NCBI RefSeq assembly: GCF_949628265.1
Contig: NC_088790.1
Location: 9,490,545 to 9,554,544, forward strand
Direction of reading: 5' to 3'
DNA from: Cloeon dipterum
Lineage: Eukaryota; Arthropoda; Insecta; Ephemeroptera; Baetidae
DNA length: 64,000 nucleotides
Positions 27,001 to 39,000 of the stretch are shown here, piece after piece. Both the position numbers and the translations under genes were made by a program. Every line of letters begins with the position of its first letter. Positions within the stretch are counted from its first letter, which is position 1. The notes beneath the pieces were generated by a model. The model was given only the letters and a program-made list of their open reading frames with translations. It ran no database searches and had not been told where the DNA came from.

Positions 27001-30000
27001 ACGGAACTGTTGCGTTCTTCGAGTCGGTAAAAATGTCTCTTGTGAGCACCTCCGATCCCATTTTGATGGTATCGGCTGGAGATCATGGGTGTCAAAACGC
27101 TCGTTGCTCTGAAATTCGCCAACTGCCGATCGGTATCTGAAGCAGAAATTGAAAGCCTTGGGTCGCATGTCCTGCGCCAAAACTTGATATGTCATTCGCC
27201 CCTGGGGAGACTCGTGAAAATAATTATGCCGAAGGTTGTTTTTTCTCGTCAGATCATCCTCCCCGCCGCAGCAATGATGAGTCAAATTCCGCAACGGCAA
27301 CGCTCGTACGATTCCCTTCTTTATGTAATGACGCGCTTTTCGCTCGCGGCCGATGAAGTGATAATCGCCGACTTGCCGTTTATTCCAGTCAAATGAGTAT
27401 TATAAACACTCAGCTTCAATGCCGTAGAACTGAGTTGCTGATCTGTTAATAGTTAAGACAGGGTTTATTTAACTTGATTGTGTTTATTTTTGAGGTTGTT
27501 TAAATTGTAAGAATTGGCCCTCCTATCTGGGCCAGAAAAGTTAAAAATTTCAATTCATAAGAGTTTATTTTCATTTTATTTTATTTTTGAGTTAATATTT
27601 ATTTGCCTGTAAATTACGAAATGGGTTATGGAAGAATTGAGTAAAAATTTATTTATAAGAAGACTCCCGCCAGCAAAGTATAAGTTCTCTCCCCCGCTGT
27701 TGTTTGTTTTCGTGTTGGGCAGCCCAGCTTACATTTGCTTTTATTTAACTCTGGTAAAGCAAGCAAACGCGGCGTGTTAGCGTATTATCACTTCACTTCT
27801 TCCTCGGCAAGGAAAGGCCAATATTTACAATGGAAAACAATAACAATAAAATGGAAAACCTGACTGTGTGCGTACTTGAACAATAGAAGTTTCTATTTGA
27901 TCGTTTTATTACTGAGCACAAACAATGCTCGTTTAAAAATTTTCCCTCACTGCTTGTAAGTGATTAGACCAATTGATTGATTTGCGTTTTGTCCCACAGA
28001 GAGCAGCAGCACACCAGCAGCATGTGGCCGCAGCACAAAGTGAGTATCTTTTTTCTTCGAAGATCTTGACGGCATTTCAGACGTGACAATTCGATTTGAG
28101 AAAGAGCAGCCAATGCTCCAGTTATTCTTGCTGACAAAAATCGGGAGGGACAGAACGTGTTCTCCGCGTTGATGTTTTAATTCGAAACCGCAAGATTTCT
28201 ACTTCAACCAGTACATTTTTGCCGAGTATCTTGTTTCGCAACACCTGCGTGCGGAGATAAGGAAAATCCAGTAAATTAATCGTCGTATTTATCTGACGAC
28301 GAACCTCATGAATATTGATCACCTGTTTTAATTGGAGGCGCGCAATTAGAGCTCGAGTTAACTTTTCCCGACAGTGAGTCGCTTTTGAAATTCGCTCTAG
28401 CAAGCAAGCGAGGAAGTTGGCGTCGATCCGCACCGAAATAGACCATCTCTCGATTTGAATGGCTGGCCCGTCTGTCAACATTATTTATCCGCAACTTTTT
28501 CAAGACTCTCAAAACATTTTTGCCGTGACAGCCGCGGATGATGAAAGAGAATTGCCAAAGTACTCGGCTAGCAAAGAAGGAAAGGAAAATGGCAGCTTGC
28601 GCTTCAAAAATAAACGCTTTAAGGACTACCGCATCATCGAAAAAAGAGTCCGTTTTTGAAAGGAACTCGAGAGAAAATAGATTGACCTGTGTTAGAAGCC
28701 GTTGAAGCTCACCTTGAGCTAATTTGGAAACGGAACCCCGTTGTTTGCTTAAAAGGAAGTCTTGAAAATTTTGTATTTTTATTATTTACAAACCACGCTA
28801 TTCCCTTTCTGGATTAAATTCATCTCTTTAATATCTATGCAACCTGCGCAGCGTCTGCGTCATTGAGATTGCATAACTCGCTACCGTGGTTGCTGCCAAA
28901 TAAACTGGGCGGCAGTCACGAAATTGTCCAGATATTCGCTCGCTCTCGTATATCAAATTGATTGCCGTCGAGCGTTTCCACTCAAGTGCGAGTGACAGTG
29001 GAAGCTGCAATAAAGTAAACAATGTCTAAATGAGCACTGCGTCGTGATGCAAGCAATGCGACGCTGCTCGCCGAGTCACCTTGCGCGTGCTTGACTTTTA
29101 ATTACCATCAACTACCCGCTGCTTCTTTGAGCCAAGCAGAGTTCGCTCTCACTCTCGCTGTTCAATTCCATTTCGAGCCGCAATCCGAAATCCGAACGGC
29201 GGACGCGATGAATCTCGCGCGCTCGTCGCCGGCATTCTTTTCGACTCTCTCGCATGCCCGCGATCCTTAATTAGAGCCTAGCGGACTGATTGCCGATTCG
29301 CGTGAATCGCGCAGCTCGTGTCTTTTCCGCTCGCAAAGGGTACGATTATGTTACACCGTCACGTGACGCGGTCTTTATGGTTCTCTAAATTTTATTTGAT
29401 TGCTAACGGGATTGGATTCTTTATTTAAAAGGGAAGCTGATGCAAAAAGGCAAATAAAGAAATGAATTGAGTGGAATGGTGATGTAAATTTTTTTTAAGG
29501 AAGTGGGTATTTATCGTATTTATAAAGGAAATAAAAATTTGTTGAAATGAGATATATTTAAAATCTTGCGCCTGGAAAAAGAGAGCATACAGAAAATTAT
29601 TGTGATGTCATACAATTAACGGAAGAACAGATCATGGCGCGATACTTATGTCGCCCTGATATTTATCTGTCTTTAAAGCAGGCCGCGAGCAAAATTTTGC
29701 TATTTTATAGTTGACCCTTGGAAAACTCTTGATTTGTTGTTGCTTCATTAACAATCTAACTTAACTATTTAATTACAAAATTTGTGTCATTACTTGGAAG
29801 CAATTAGTTAAAATGATGTAACCCACATCTGCTGTATTATTATTGCTATCACGTTGAAAATCACCATAGCTTACAATTAGAAACATAGTGGTATCTTTAT
29901 TGTTCTGCGGGCTTAACTGTGCTTTAATTAATCGGAGAAGAATGCCCGCAAGTGAAACATTGTGTCTTCATGCAGCTTGACTAACTTTCACTGGTGCACT

Positions 30001-33000
30001 CATTTTGTTTTGTCTGACGCATTCCGGTTGAAAGATCCAATAAAAGAAGTACATAATTGTGTCGCATTGCATCTGTTTATTTGTTGGGATCGAGTCTGTT
30101 GTCGCAATACAGCGGCACAGCTTTGGAAATTGCGTTCGTTCGTTGCACTGAAAGCGAGCAAGCGAGAAGCTGCCTTGCCTTGCGAAACGTTTGATTCCCA
30201 CATGAACAATTCAGTCCAACGCGAGGCATATGATTGATTCTTTGTGGAAAGCGATTTACTCGTGCTTTGGGAATTTCTGCGCTTTTGGGGCCGCGCCAAG
30301 ACATGCATTGTAATGTGAGGCTATATTCTTTTGCTTTCATGGCGTGCGTTGTCCAAACGAACAAATGAAATTTACACACACTAGCACTTACAAAGAAACA
30401 CTTGCATGTATTGTAAAATCGTCAGCTAGAGCGAGCTTTAGTTGGCTGTATAAATAGAACGCGTAGTTAGCTTTGCAAAGGCGGCTGGTGCCATTTAGTT
30501 CTACACATATTTATTTTCGCAAGCGATGCAGACAGACTTGAGTTTCAGCCGCAAACGGTAATCTCCTCGGGGAGGAAGCGAACGAAAAGCGAGAGTGGAT
30601 ATGCGAACAAAGGAGGAAGCAATTCTCCTAGCAAAAGCAGCCGCACGTGTACGTGCAATTGGAAGTGAACATTATGTCCTCCAATGGTGGCGCTATCGAT
30701 TAGCCGAGACCGCTTGTGGTTAGTAAACAAAACTTCGTGAAATATGTCACCTAAGGCGCAACGAAAATATACCCCTAAGTGCACGGAAAAGTTAGAAGGA
30801 GGTAAAATATGAAGAAGGGCTGAAACTGACACTAGGGAGAGCGGGCAATGCTTGTGCGTTCTTGACGTCCAACAATATGGGGTATTAAGTTCTCCCAGCC
30901 TCTAGGACAACACAATTTTTATCTTCACTTGAGTACCAGTTTGGAATTTAGTTTTTTGGCCCCTGTCAAAATTACCCCCCTCCCTTCCTGGGTTTATCTT
31001 TTTTGTTTAGCATGGCGGATCGAGGCTTGCTTACAAAGTAAAATCCTTTTTACTTTGTAAGATAAAGCGTTTGGTGTAAAGTTTACGTAGACGGGCAATG
31101 TTAGATGCATTGCTCCAAATGGCGAGCAATCTGGATTCAAAATTAGTTTTTGTTGCGAATCAGCAGGGTAATTCAACCCCATACATCCTAAACGAAATAA
31201 CACAAAATATCAGATGACAAAAAGAAAAAAATCATACTCACAAATTTAAGCTTTAAATTAAAGTAAAACTGAATGGCTCTACTCTGTGGAAAATTTACTC
31301 TGGATGGCCAGCTAGTAGTGAAAATTATATGAGGAAAATTCAAATAACACGTTCTCATACTGTGCAGCGGCTGTTTCTTTTCGGCCCTGCGGGCCTCATC
31401 AGCAGGCTATATCTAAAAAAAAAACAGGGAAAATCAGTCCGTCGGTTCAGTATTATGAGAAAAACATTCAGCTAGCCTTTTGTTTGAATGTACTACATAC
31501 TAAGTTCTCTTTCGGTGACAAAAATTGGCCCACAAACAAGAGCAGGTGACTTAAAATCACTGTCCTATATATCTACGCTTGTTAGAAAATCGGGATAAAT
31601 TGAGCTAAAAGCAGATATACACTCTTTTTTATACCGAAAAATTATATCGGATTGATTCCGCGAAAAGGAATGGAAAGTATCTTTAACTGGTGTAATTATC
31701 TGACAGTACTAAGTTTTGACCTCGTTTAATAAATACAAATTTTAGTGTCTAAATTTTTTGCTAAATTGACTCAGTAATTTTCTGGCTGAAACTCTTCGTT
31801 CAACAAATACACTAGCTCTTGAACAACTCAGCACCCAACTTAAAATTCTCGTCAAATTTAAAGAAAATGGTGGAGAATTTCAATTAGTTTAGTTGAGATT
31901 TCCCGATATATTATGGCTTCACAGACAAAGTTTCTGCAGTGGTTTAGCTTCTTAATTAGAAGTCCTATTGCTGCGAAGGGCTGAAGGGCATACTTTGGAA
32001 GCTTTTCTTTAATAATGACACAATGCTGCCAACGATTTCGGTCACCGGCGCGTCTGAAGGGTCATAGACTCTTAGCACAGCTTGAGTCCCGCAACTATAA
32101 AATAATCAGCAAGGCCGCGATTAATCAGCGACTCTAATTCGCCGCTAGAGATAAAGAGATGGGTGCTAGCCAAGTTAAGATTTCTGCACTAGAACAACAA
32201 CAGAACGAGCATTTGTGAAAACTACGAGACTCGAGTTGGAACTTTTCCTCCGGCCGTTTCCCACAAACTCATTCGCATTGTTCGTCGGCTCCGCGGAAGA
32301 CGAGTAGAGCGCTCGGTGCTCCGCACCAGTCGGTTGGCATACGTGACTGGGCCCAAAGAGTTCGCGCTGACCCAGTTGGCGGCGCTCGATTCGCGCTCCA
32401 GCCGTCCATGCTTATTTATTTTGGTCGTTCCGCCCAGCGGAGAGGTTGAGGGTGCGTGCTTCTCCGCAGCCACAGCTCCCCGCAGCATCCCTGAACGTGA
32501 GCTTCCCTTCCGCCGGCGCCGATTGCTCTATTGGCTTTGACTCGACGCGTTTTCCCGTGAAATTTTTTGCTTTTTACTCCAGGGGGTGCAAAACAACGGT
32601 TTGGGGCGGATGAACGCCGAGTAGCGTGGGTTGTCACGCAAAAAGTGCGCAGAAAAACGTAAATCGCCGATTTTTGTATGAAAATTGGTAAAAAAAATTG
32701 AACAATTTTCCCCACTTACTGAAACAGGTGGTTTTTCGGTTTTCTGTCAAAGAAATTTAGCTTTCCTATTGAGTGGGATTCATTTTCCGACTTTTCTTTT
32801 CATAATTTCACGCGAACTCGGTGGGCGTCGATCGTGAATCCATCGGGATCGTGAGTTGTGCTGTGCTAATGAAGATAATTCGCCGTGCTTGTGTCCGTTG
32901 AGATAAATTCAAATCAAGTGATAAATGACCTTGATGAGAAAACGAGGAAGAGCCGCCTTGGATACTGGCTTTGGCTTCCTCGGCTGCACCTAATGGAATG

Positions 33001-36000
33001 GACCAAGCCCGGTTTGTAATAACTGAAAACAACGGAGAAAAAAGACTTAAATACACGCGATGCAAAGAAAATTCCACTTTACACTCCCAAGATCTCTTTT
33101 CTTGCTCCCCAGCTTCCGGTTTTTTTAGTTTGGGGGACTGCCTAAACTATCTATTTCCTGTTGTTTTTTATCAAAAACATATATAAATATTTAAAGAATG
33201 GCGTTCTATTGTGATGATTACTATTTTTGATACTTTACGTCTTTTAAGTCGTAATGACGCAGTATGGGTGCTTAAATTTTTATCCAAGGTCAACCTCATT
33301 TTCATTTTTTTTTTACTTGCGCTCTAATAATTGCTGTTGCGATTATAATCTCATGATTTTAACACGATTCGACTTAAGCCTCTAGCAGATGTTGTCTTTC
33401 TTGACCCTCGTGATAAAACAAGCCTTTTTTAATTTTAAAAGCAAAATCGATACTCATTTACTGAAACTAATTCACGCTTAAAATAGAAAAGAAATATGAA
33501 TCACTGGGCAGAATTTTTAAGGTCTGGAGGTGATAAATAGCAATATTTTTGTGGATTCCTGATAAAAATTTGTGTCTTTAGTAAATGTAAAAATCAGCAA
33601 ATTTTATTTTGCAGTAATCATAAGCCAAACAACTCCCAAAATGGGGGAAAATATTTTTTCTGCATATTTGTAATATCAAAGCTCAGTAGTCATTGAAGGC
33701 TTAAAAACTCAATTCAAATATGATTTTTAAATAAACGGAGATATATTATCTTTCCTGGATATCGTCTCTCGGGAATGAAAAGATACAAGGATTCCAAAAC
33801 TTTAGTTAAAACTGAATCAATTCTCGGATAGTTATCATTTTTGTTTGGAATATTTCGACTGTAATTCCCAGACCTAGATTTAAAAAAAAATAAGCTGAAG
33901 CAAAAATATTCCTCTTGATTCCACTTAATATTCGAAAAGGATAAATTCAAATGTCCTAAAATTTTACTTCCCAAATAAAAAAATAACATAATATTCACTC
34001 GGCATTATTACGATAGACTGAACTATTGCCCGCGTTTTCGCGTGAAAAACGATCGAGTCAAAGCAACGTGCGTGCGCAGTAGCATTCGCATGTAATTAAT
34101 GGTATGGTTGGTAAAAGGGCGCAATGTCGGAGCACGAGGGCCACCACCGGCGCTCGTTGCACGAGATGCTGCGCTCGTTCCGCAAGTCGCACTGGATGCG
34201 GCTCTCGGGCGACTCAGAGCACCACCACCACCACCACGGCGGCGGCCGGCGCTGCAGCCTCGAAGGCGCCGGTGGCATCGGCGGCGCCGACTTCCGCTCC
34301 AGGTCGCGCTCCCTCGACGACAGCCCGCGTAATACGGTGGCCGCCGCGCTGGCCCGCGGAAGGGCCGCTCTGGCGCGCAGCAGGGCCGCCGCCGGCCACT
34401 ACAGGCACGAGGACGGCCCCGTCGGCGAGTGCGAGACCACCTATCGACTCTATGAGTCCATCCTCAAAGATGGTAACTAATCAAATTCCAGCCACCAGCT
34501 CTGATTCCAGAAGATATTAAAAAATTGTTTAATAATACATGTTTCGCCAGCGTGACCAATGCATTTAAATGCAACTTAACAATGTTTATATAAGTCTTAA
34601 AATGTTTGAAAAGTGAGGGGAATTTAAAAAAAACTTCATTTCTGTGGATTAGACCACAAAAATGAATATTTTTGGAAATCCTTTTTTTTTTGAAAATCAT
34701 GTTACCTCCGTCGGTATTAATCGTAATATAAGTAGATTTTTATATTGGTGAATGGAATTTGTATTCCAACATGTTTCCCTTATCTTATCAGCGGCTTAGA
34801 ATTTCTGCCTCTGTGAAATTTCGGATGTATTTATTATATTTTGTTTATTTATATATATATTATAATATATACATTTCTTATTACACTATCCATTTAAAAT
34901 TTACCATAATTTTCACTGATGAGTTTATATAGCCACCTATTCAAGCTTCATTTAACACTCGAAATTAATTGAAAAAACAACTTGAGGGCCTATAAAGAGC
35001 GTGATAACTACAGAAGTTTGCACAAAACAAATAATTCTGTACCCCAATTCTTGATATTTAAATATTTTTTTAAAAATGTATTTAAATCCTATATAAAACA
35101 CTGAAAAATAAAAGCTGATTATTTTTAAAGCCAAAATGCACATTAATTACGGTTAAAAAGGAACAGGAAGTGACAGCATAGAGAAAAACGCTGACGCTGT
35201 AATGTGCCCAATTACGAATTGAAATACCTGATTACTATAATTTCAGTCACTTTAAAAATTCAGTGCAAAATTGATGTACAATTTTCCCACTTGCATGTTT
35301 CGTCCCAAGGCCATGTTTATTTCCGAGAACCCCTTTTTATCGCCTTCAAAGTGAGTGATGAGATGACCACATAATGGTTTGCCTAATGAGCCTGGTATCC
35401 CAATAAAATTGAGATATTAGGGTCGTTTCACGCTGATGCTTGCAGTTAAATTTTTTGACGTGTTGCCAAGATGCCGTGTTTCCTTCGCATTGTATATTTT
35501 CGTCTGCTGGCGGAATTTTTAGCATCGCTTTTCGCACCCTTTGCAATTCATTTGACACTTGACACGGGAATTCGCCGCTTATTATTTGCACGAGCTTACT
35601 GACACCGGATTTAAAAAACAAGACGAGCTGTGCGTCTTCAAATAACCGCGTCCTGGAGTGTTGGGTAACGTTTGTGTTTTCGTTTTCTGTTAGAGAGTTT
35701 TGAAACGTGTTTTTTATTTTTAGGTTGGTTGATGGCTTTAGCCGGACCGAAATTTATTTCTTGTCAGGGGACCTGTAACGGGTTTTGATTTTTACCTTTT
35801 TTTTCAACACATGCCACCTCGACAGAGTTTCTCAAATATTTCACATTTCTTCCGTCATACAACCCAGATTTTCATTTTGAGACTGGAAGTGTGCTCGAAA
35901 GAAAATTTCTACTAGTACTCTCGACGCGCATTGCATATTGGGTCTCTCCTTTGTGCCTCAAAGGCCGACAAATTCCGCTCGTCAGCTTTTTCGCTCTTTT

Positions 36001-39000
36001 CCTGCGTCCATTGAATGTGTTGTTCATCTCTCATAAACACAGCTCGAGTACCGCACCGACAATTTTTCTCCTCCTAAGCAGTTTTGCTGCACGAATAATA
36101 TTCCCATTTTTAGCATCAGTGTGTGATAAGAAATAATCGCGCGTGTGCAGTTTACCGTGAAAAGTAGGCGACAAACTATAAATGTATGCTGGCTGCACCG
36201 CGATGACTGCACTCGCCCACTCGTACGCTGCACGGCGACGAGCAGCAGGCAAAATCAATTTTCGGCCGGGCCAAGGTCGCTCTCGCCTCGCGTGATTTTC
36301 ATTTATTCGTCGCGTTGACTCACAGGCGACGCCAAATATTACTCTTCACTGCCGGCGTTGCTGAAATGAATGGCTTAAAAATTAGCGCTTTGATTTGTGT
36401 TGGGTATTGCCACAGTCAATTTTGCAACTTTTGCTCTTTTCTTTTGCTTAATTGATGATTTTTTTATATAACTATGTAAGAAAATGCACTATGGCTCAAC
36501 TTTGTGAGTATTTACAACCAGGAAATTTGGCTAAAAGTGAAAAACCAAGGAGGAAATAAATAATCTAGCCCGTTCTCGTACCAGGTTATCTCTGTTTTGA
36601 CCCCTTAGTATGCCTCATCCTCAGTTCTAAATCTGGAAAGCAAAATTTAGTGGTGATTTTATAAGGTAATATAGAGTCACTTTTTTGATATTGTTTTTCT
36701 AATATTCTCTCTGAGCCGCCTATCGTGGTTGTAAATTCTCGCAAAGTAAATATTTTGTGTATTTTCCTTGCTTAAAACCCCTCCGCGTTTGACATTCTCT
36801 TTATTTAAGTCCAAATTATTATTTTCAAAAAGATCCACTCAATAAAATAAATAACTTTAAACTTATTTTACCGAGTTAGCTTGTTGTAACCATTAATTAG
36901 AAGTCTCATCGAATGTTTTATTTTTAAGCTTCTTTAATGAAACATATACAAGTCGGGATTTTAAGAAATTACGATCACAATTAACACTAAATTTCGAAAT
37001 TACAATATTAATATGACTCTTAAAATGCTCAAATCGACGATTCAAATGATATCCACTTATACTTTTCCATTTTTTTACTTACTGTTATTATTTGAAAATT
37101 TTTGACTGGAAATTTTCCTTAACCTCGAGGTTATGAATCCATTTCTATCTATTCCAATCATTTCCCCCTTTCATGAATGGCATGTTTGATACTTAGCAAA
37201 TGATTTAAACCTTGCCTTATCGAATTGTCACGTACATTGAAGTGTTGTCGTCTTGCGTTTGGATTTCTTGATTGTGAACACTTGATTAACGGTATTTGTC
37301 TTGGCAGGTGCGATGCTGCGACGGGGCTCGTTGGACCCCACAAACCGGCGACTATCTTTGGGCACTGGTTCAGCGCACAGAAGCAATTCCAGCGAGTGCT
37401 CCCTGCTTGACCCAGCGCACGCGGCAATCCTATTCAGGGACTCTAGAGGGGTGAGTGTCATATCTACTTTTCAGCCCCTTCGATAATTACAAAAAGCGTC
37501 GACAGAAGTTTTGCCTTTATTTGCTTCCGAAAACCGCACAAGTGCAATCCCTTCTGTTGTGTAGAGGATTTGGCTGCACGCTAGAGAGGCGCAATAAGTT
37601 TAGCGTAAACAAATTAACCAAATTGTGACGCAATCAAAAGTATGCCGTCCATTAATCAAAGAGGCGTCACATAACTGATAAGTGGCTAATCAGCCAGTCT
37701 TTATCGCCCCGCATTTTATTTGTCGGATGTCGGAATCTTATTTTCAACTCTCTTGCAGTTGCCAGTGGCCGACCCTTTCCTCGAAAAAGTCAACATGGCT
37801 GATTTGGGTGAGTATAACAATACTGCCGAATACATATCTCAAATGGAATACGTTACACTGCATGGGTGCTTAATGTTCGTTCACCGTGAGGCTGTGGGAG
37901 GAGTGACGTCACTCTATTGGCCATTCAGGAGTGGCTTGACCTCAAATTTGAATAAATTTCCATACAGCAGGGTACAAAAGAAGAACGTGGTACGAGCGAA
38001 ATTGAATAATGCACACGTAGACTGTAAAAAGTAAATATTCGAGTTAAGAAATATCAAGACAGCAGTTATGAATACATAAAAATTTATTCGAGAATGACCA
38101 AAGATTAAATTATAAAATAATGTTGCCTTTCCTGAGGCGACTGTTATTGGCTTTCTCGGAGTAAATATATGGATTTTTGGCCAGCTCGCGTGATGTGAAT
38201 AGGGTCAGAATCGTGTACTTTTTTCTGATAAATCAAACAGAAAATGTGAGTTGATTCCTGGGTCTGGTAGATGTATCACTAAAATCTGCAGGATGGTTAT
38301 TATGTAAGAAGTTTTTAATAGGTATTTCTAAAACACGATGAATTTGAGGGAATAAAGTCCTTTAAAAAATCGCCAGATAAGTTAAGAAAAAGAAGTGTGG
38401 GCTGGGTCCCTGTGCGGCCTGGTGCACCCATGTTATCCGTTCGCGGTGTTATTGGGACCCGGGTTTCAGCATTTCGTGCTAGTGCAGTGCGCGCCCTTCC
38501 CGGTCCTCCGGTCCTAGGACAGGGATAAAAAGAGCAAAAAAAAGAAGGTACACATAACCCATATTTCCTGACTTAATCTGGTTTCACCATCATACATAAT
38601 TATGGAATCGCTGTTCAAATATACTCTCAATAAGATCTGTAGCTTGTAAAAATGAAACATTGAAGTTCCAAATAGCTGGAATCAATTGCGTTTGATGGGA
38701 AAATATCAACACAATTCCATCAAGATCAAACATTGTCAGCATTAACAAAACAACTGTTTATTAATTCCCAATTTAAGGGGCATGAGTCATAATTATCTAA
38801 AATGTTTTGATAACAATTTCTTTGAGCGTACAAAATAAATGTGGTGGTTGTTGCCTTTTAACGGAAAATAGCTTTGACGTTACCGAGTTTATTTTTAGTC
38901 AAATTCAAAATCGATCTCGCATCTTTTCAAGTGGATGCACTCTTAGCTATTAGTGCGTTAAACGCGACTCGCATTTCCGACTGTAGCTGGTAATTTTCCG

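Larger units (their letters stand above)
28040..34123 (+). other. AMPK gamma intron with an internal promoter near its end
   Basis: Long intron. Notable contents: minus-strand ORF 28122-28481 without recognised homology, a GC-richer stretch at 29030-29350, a perfect 14-bp hairpin at 31030-31061, a dispersed repeat at 31350-31405, and a GC-rich island at 32220-32620 that might be a further leader exon or enhancer. From about 34015 the sequence is the probable leader of the 34124 first exon. Confidence 0.5.

Noticed and set aside
34096..34520. Several overlapping ORFs on both strands around 34.1-34.5 kb
   Set aside because: All are explained by the GC-rich 34124 exon; only that frame ends at a donor in the phase needed by exon 37308.
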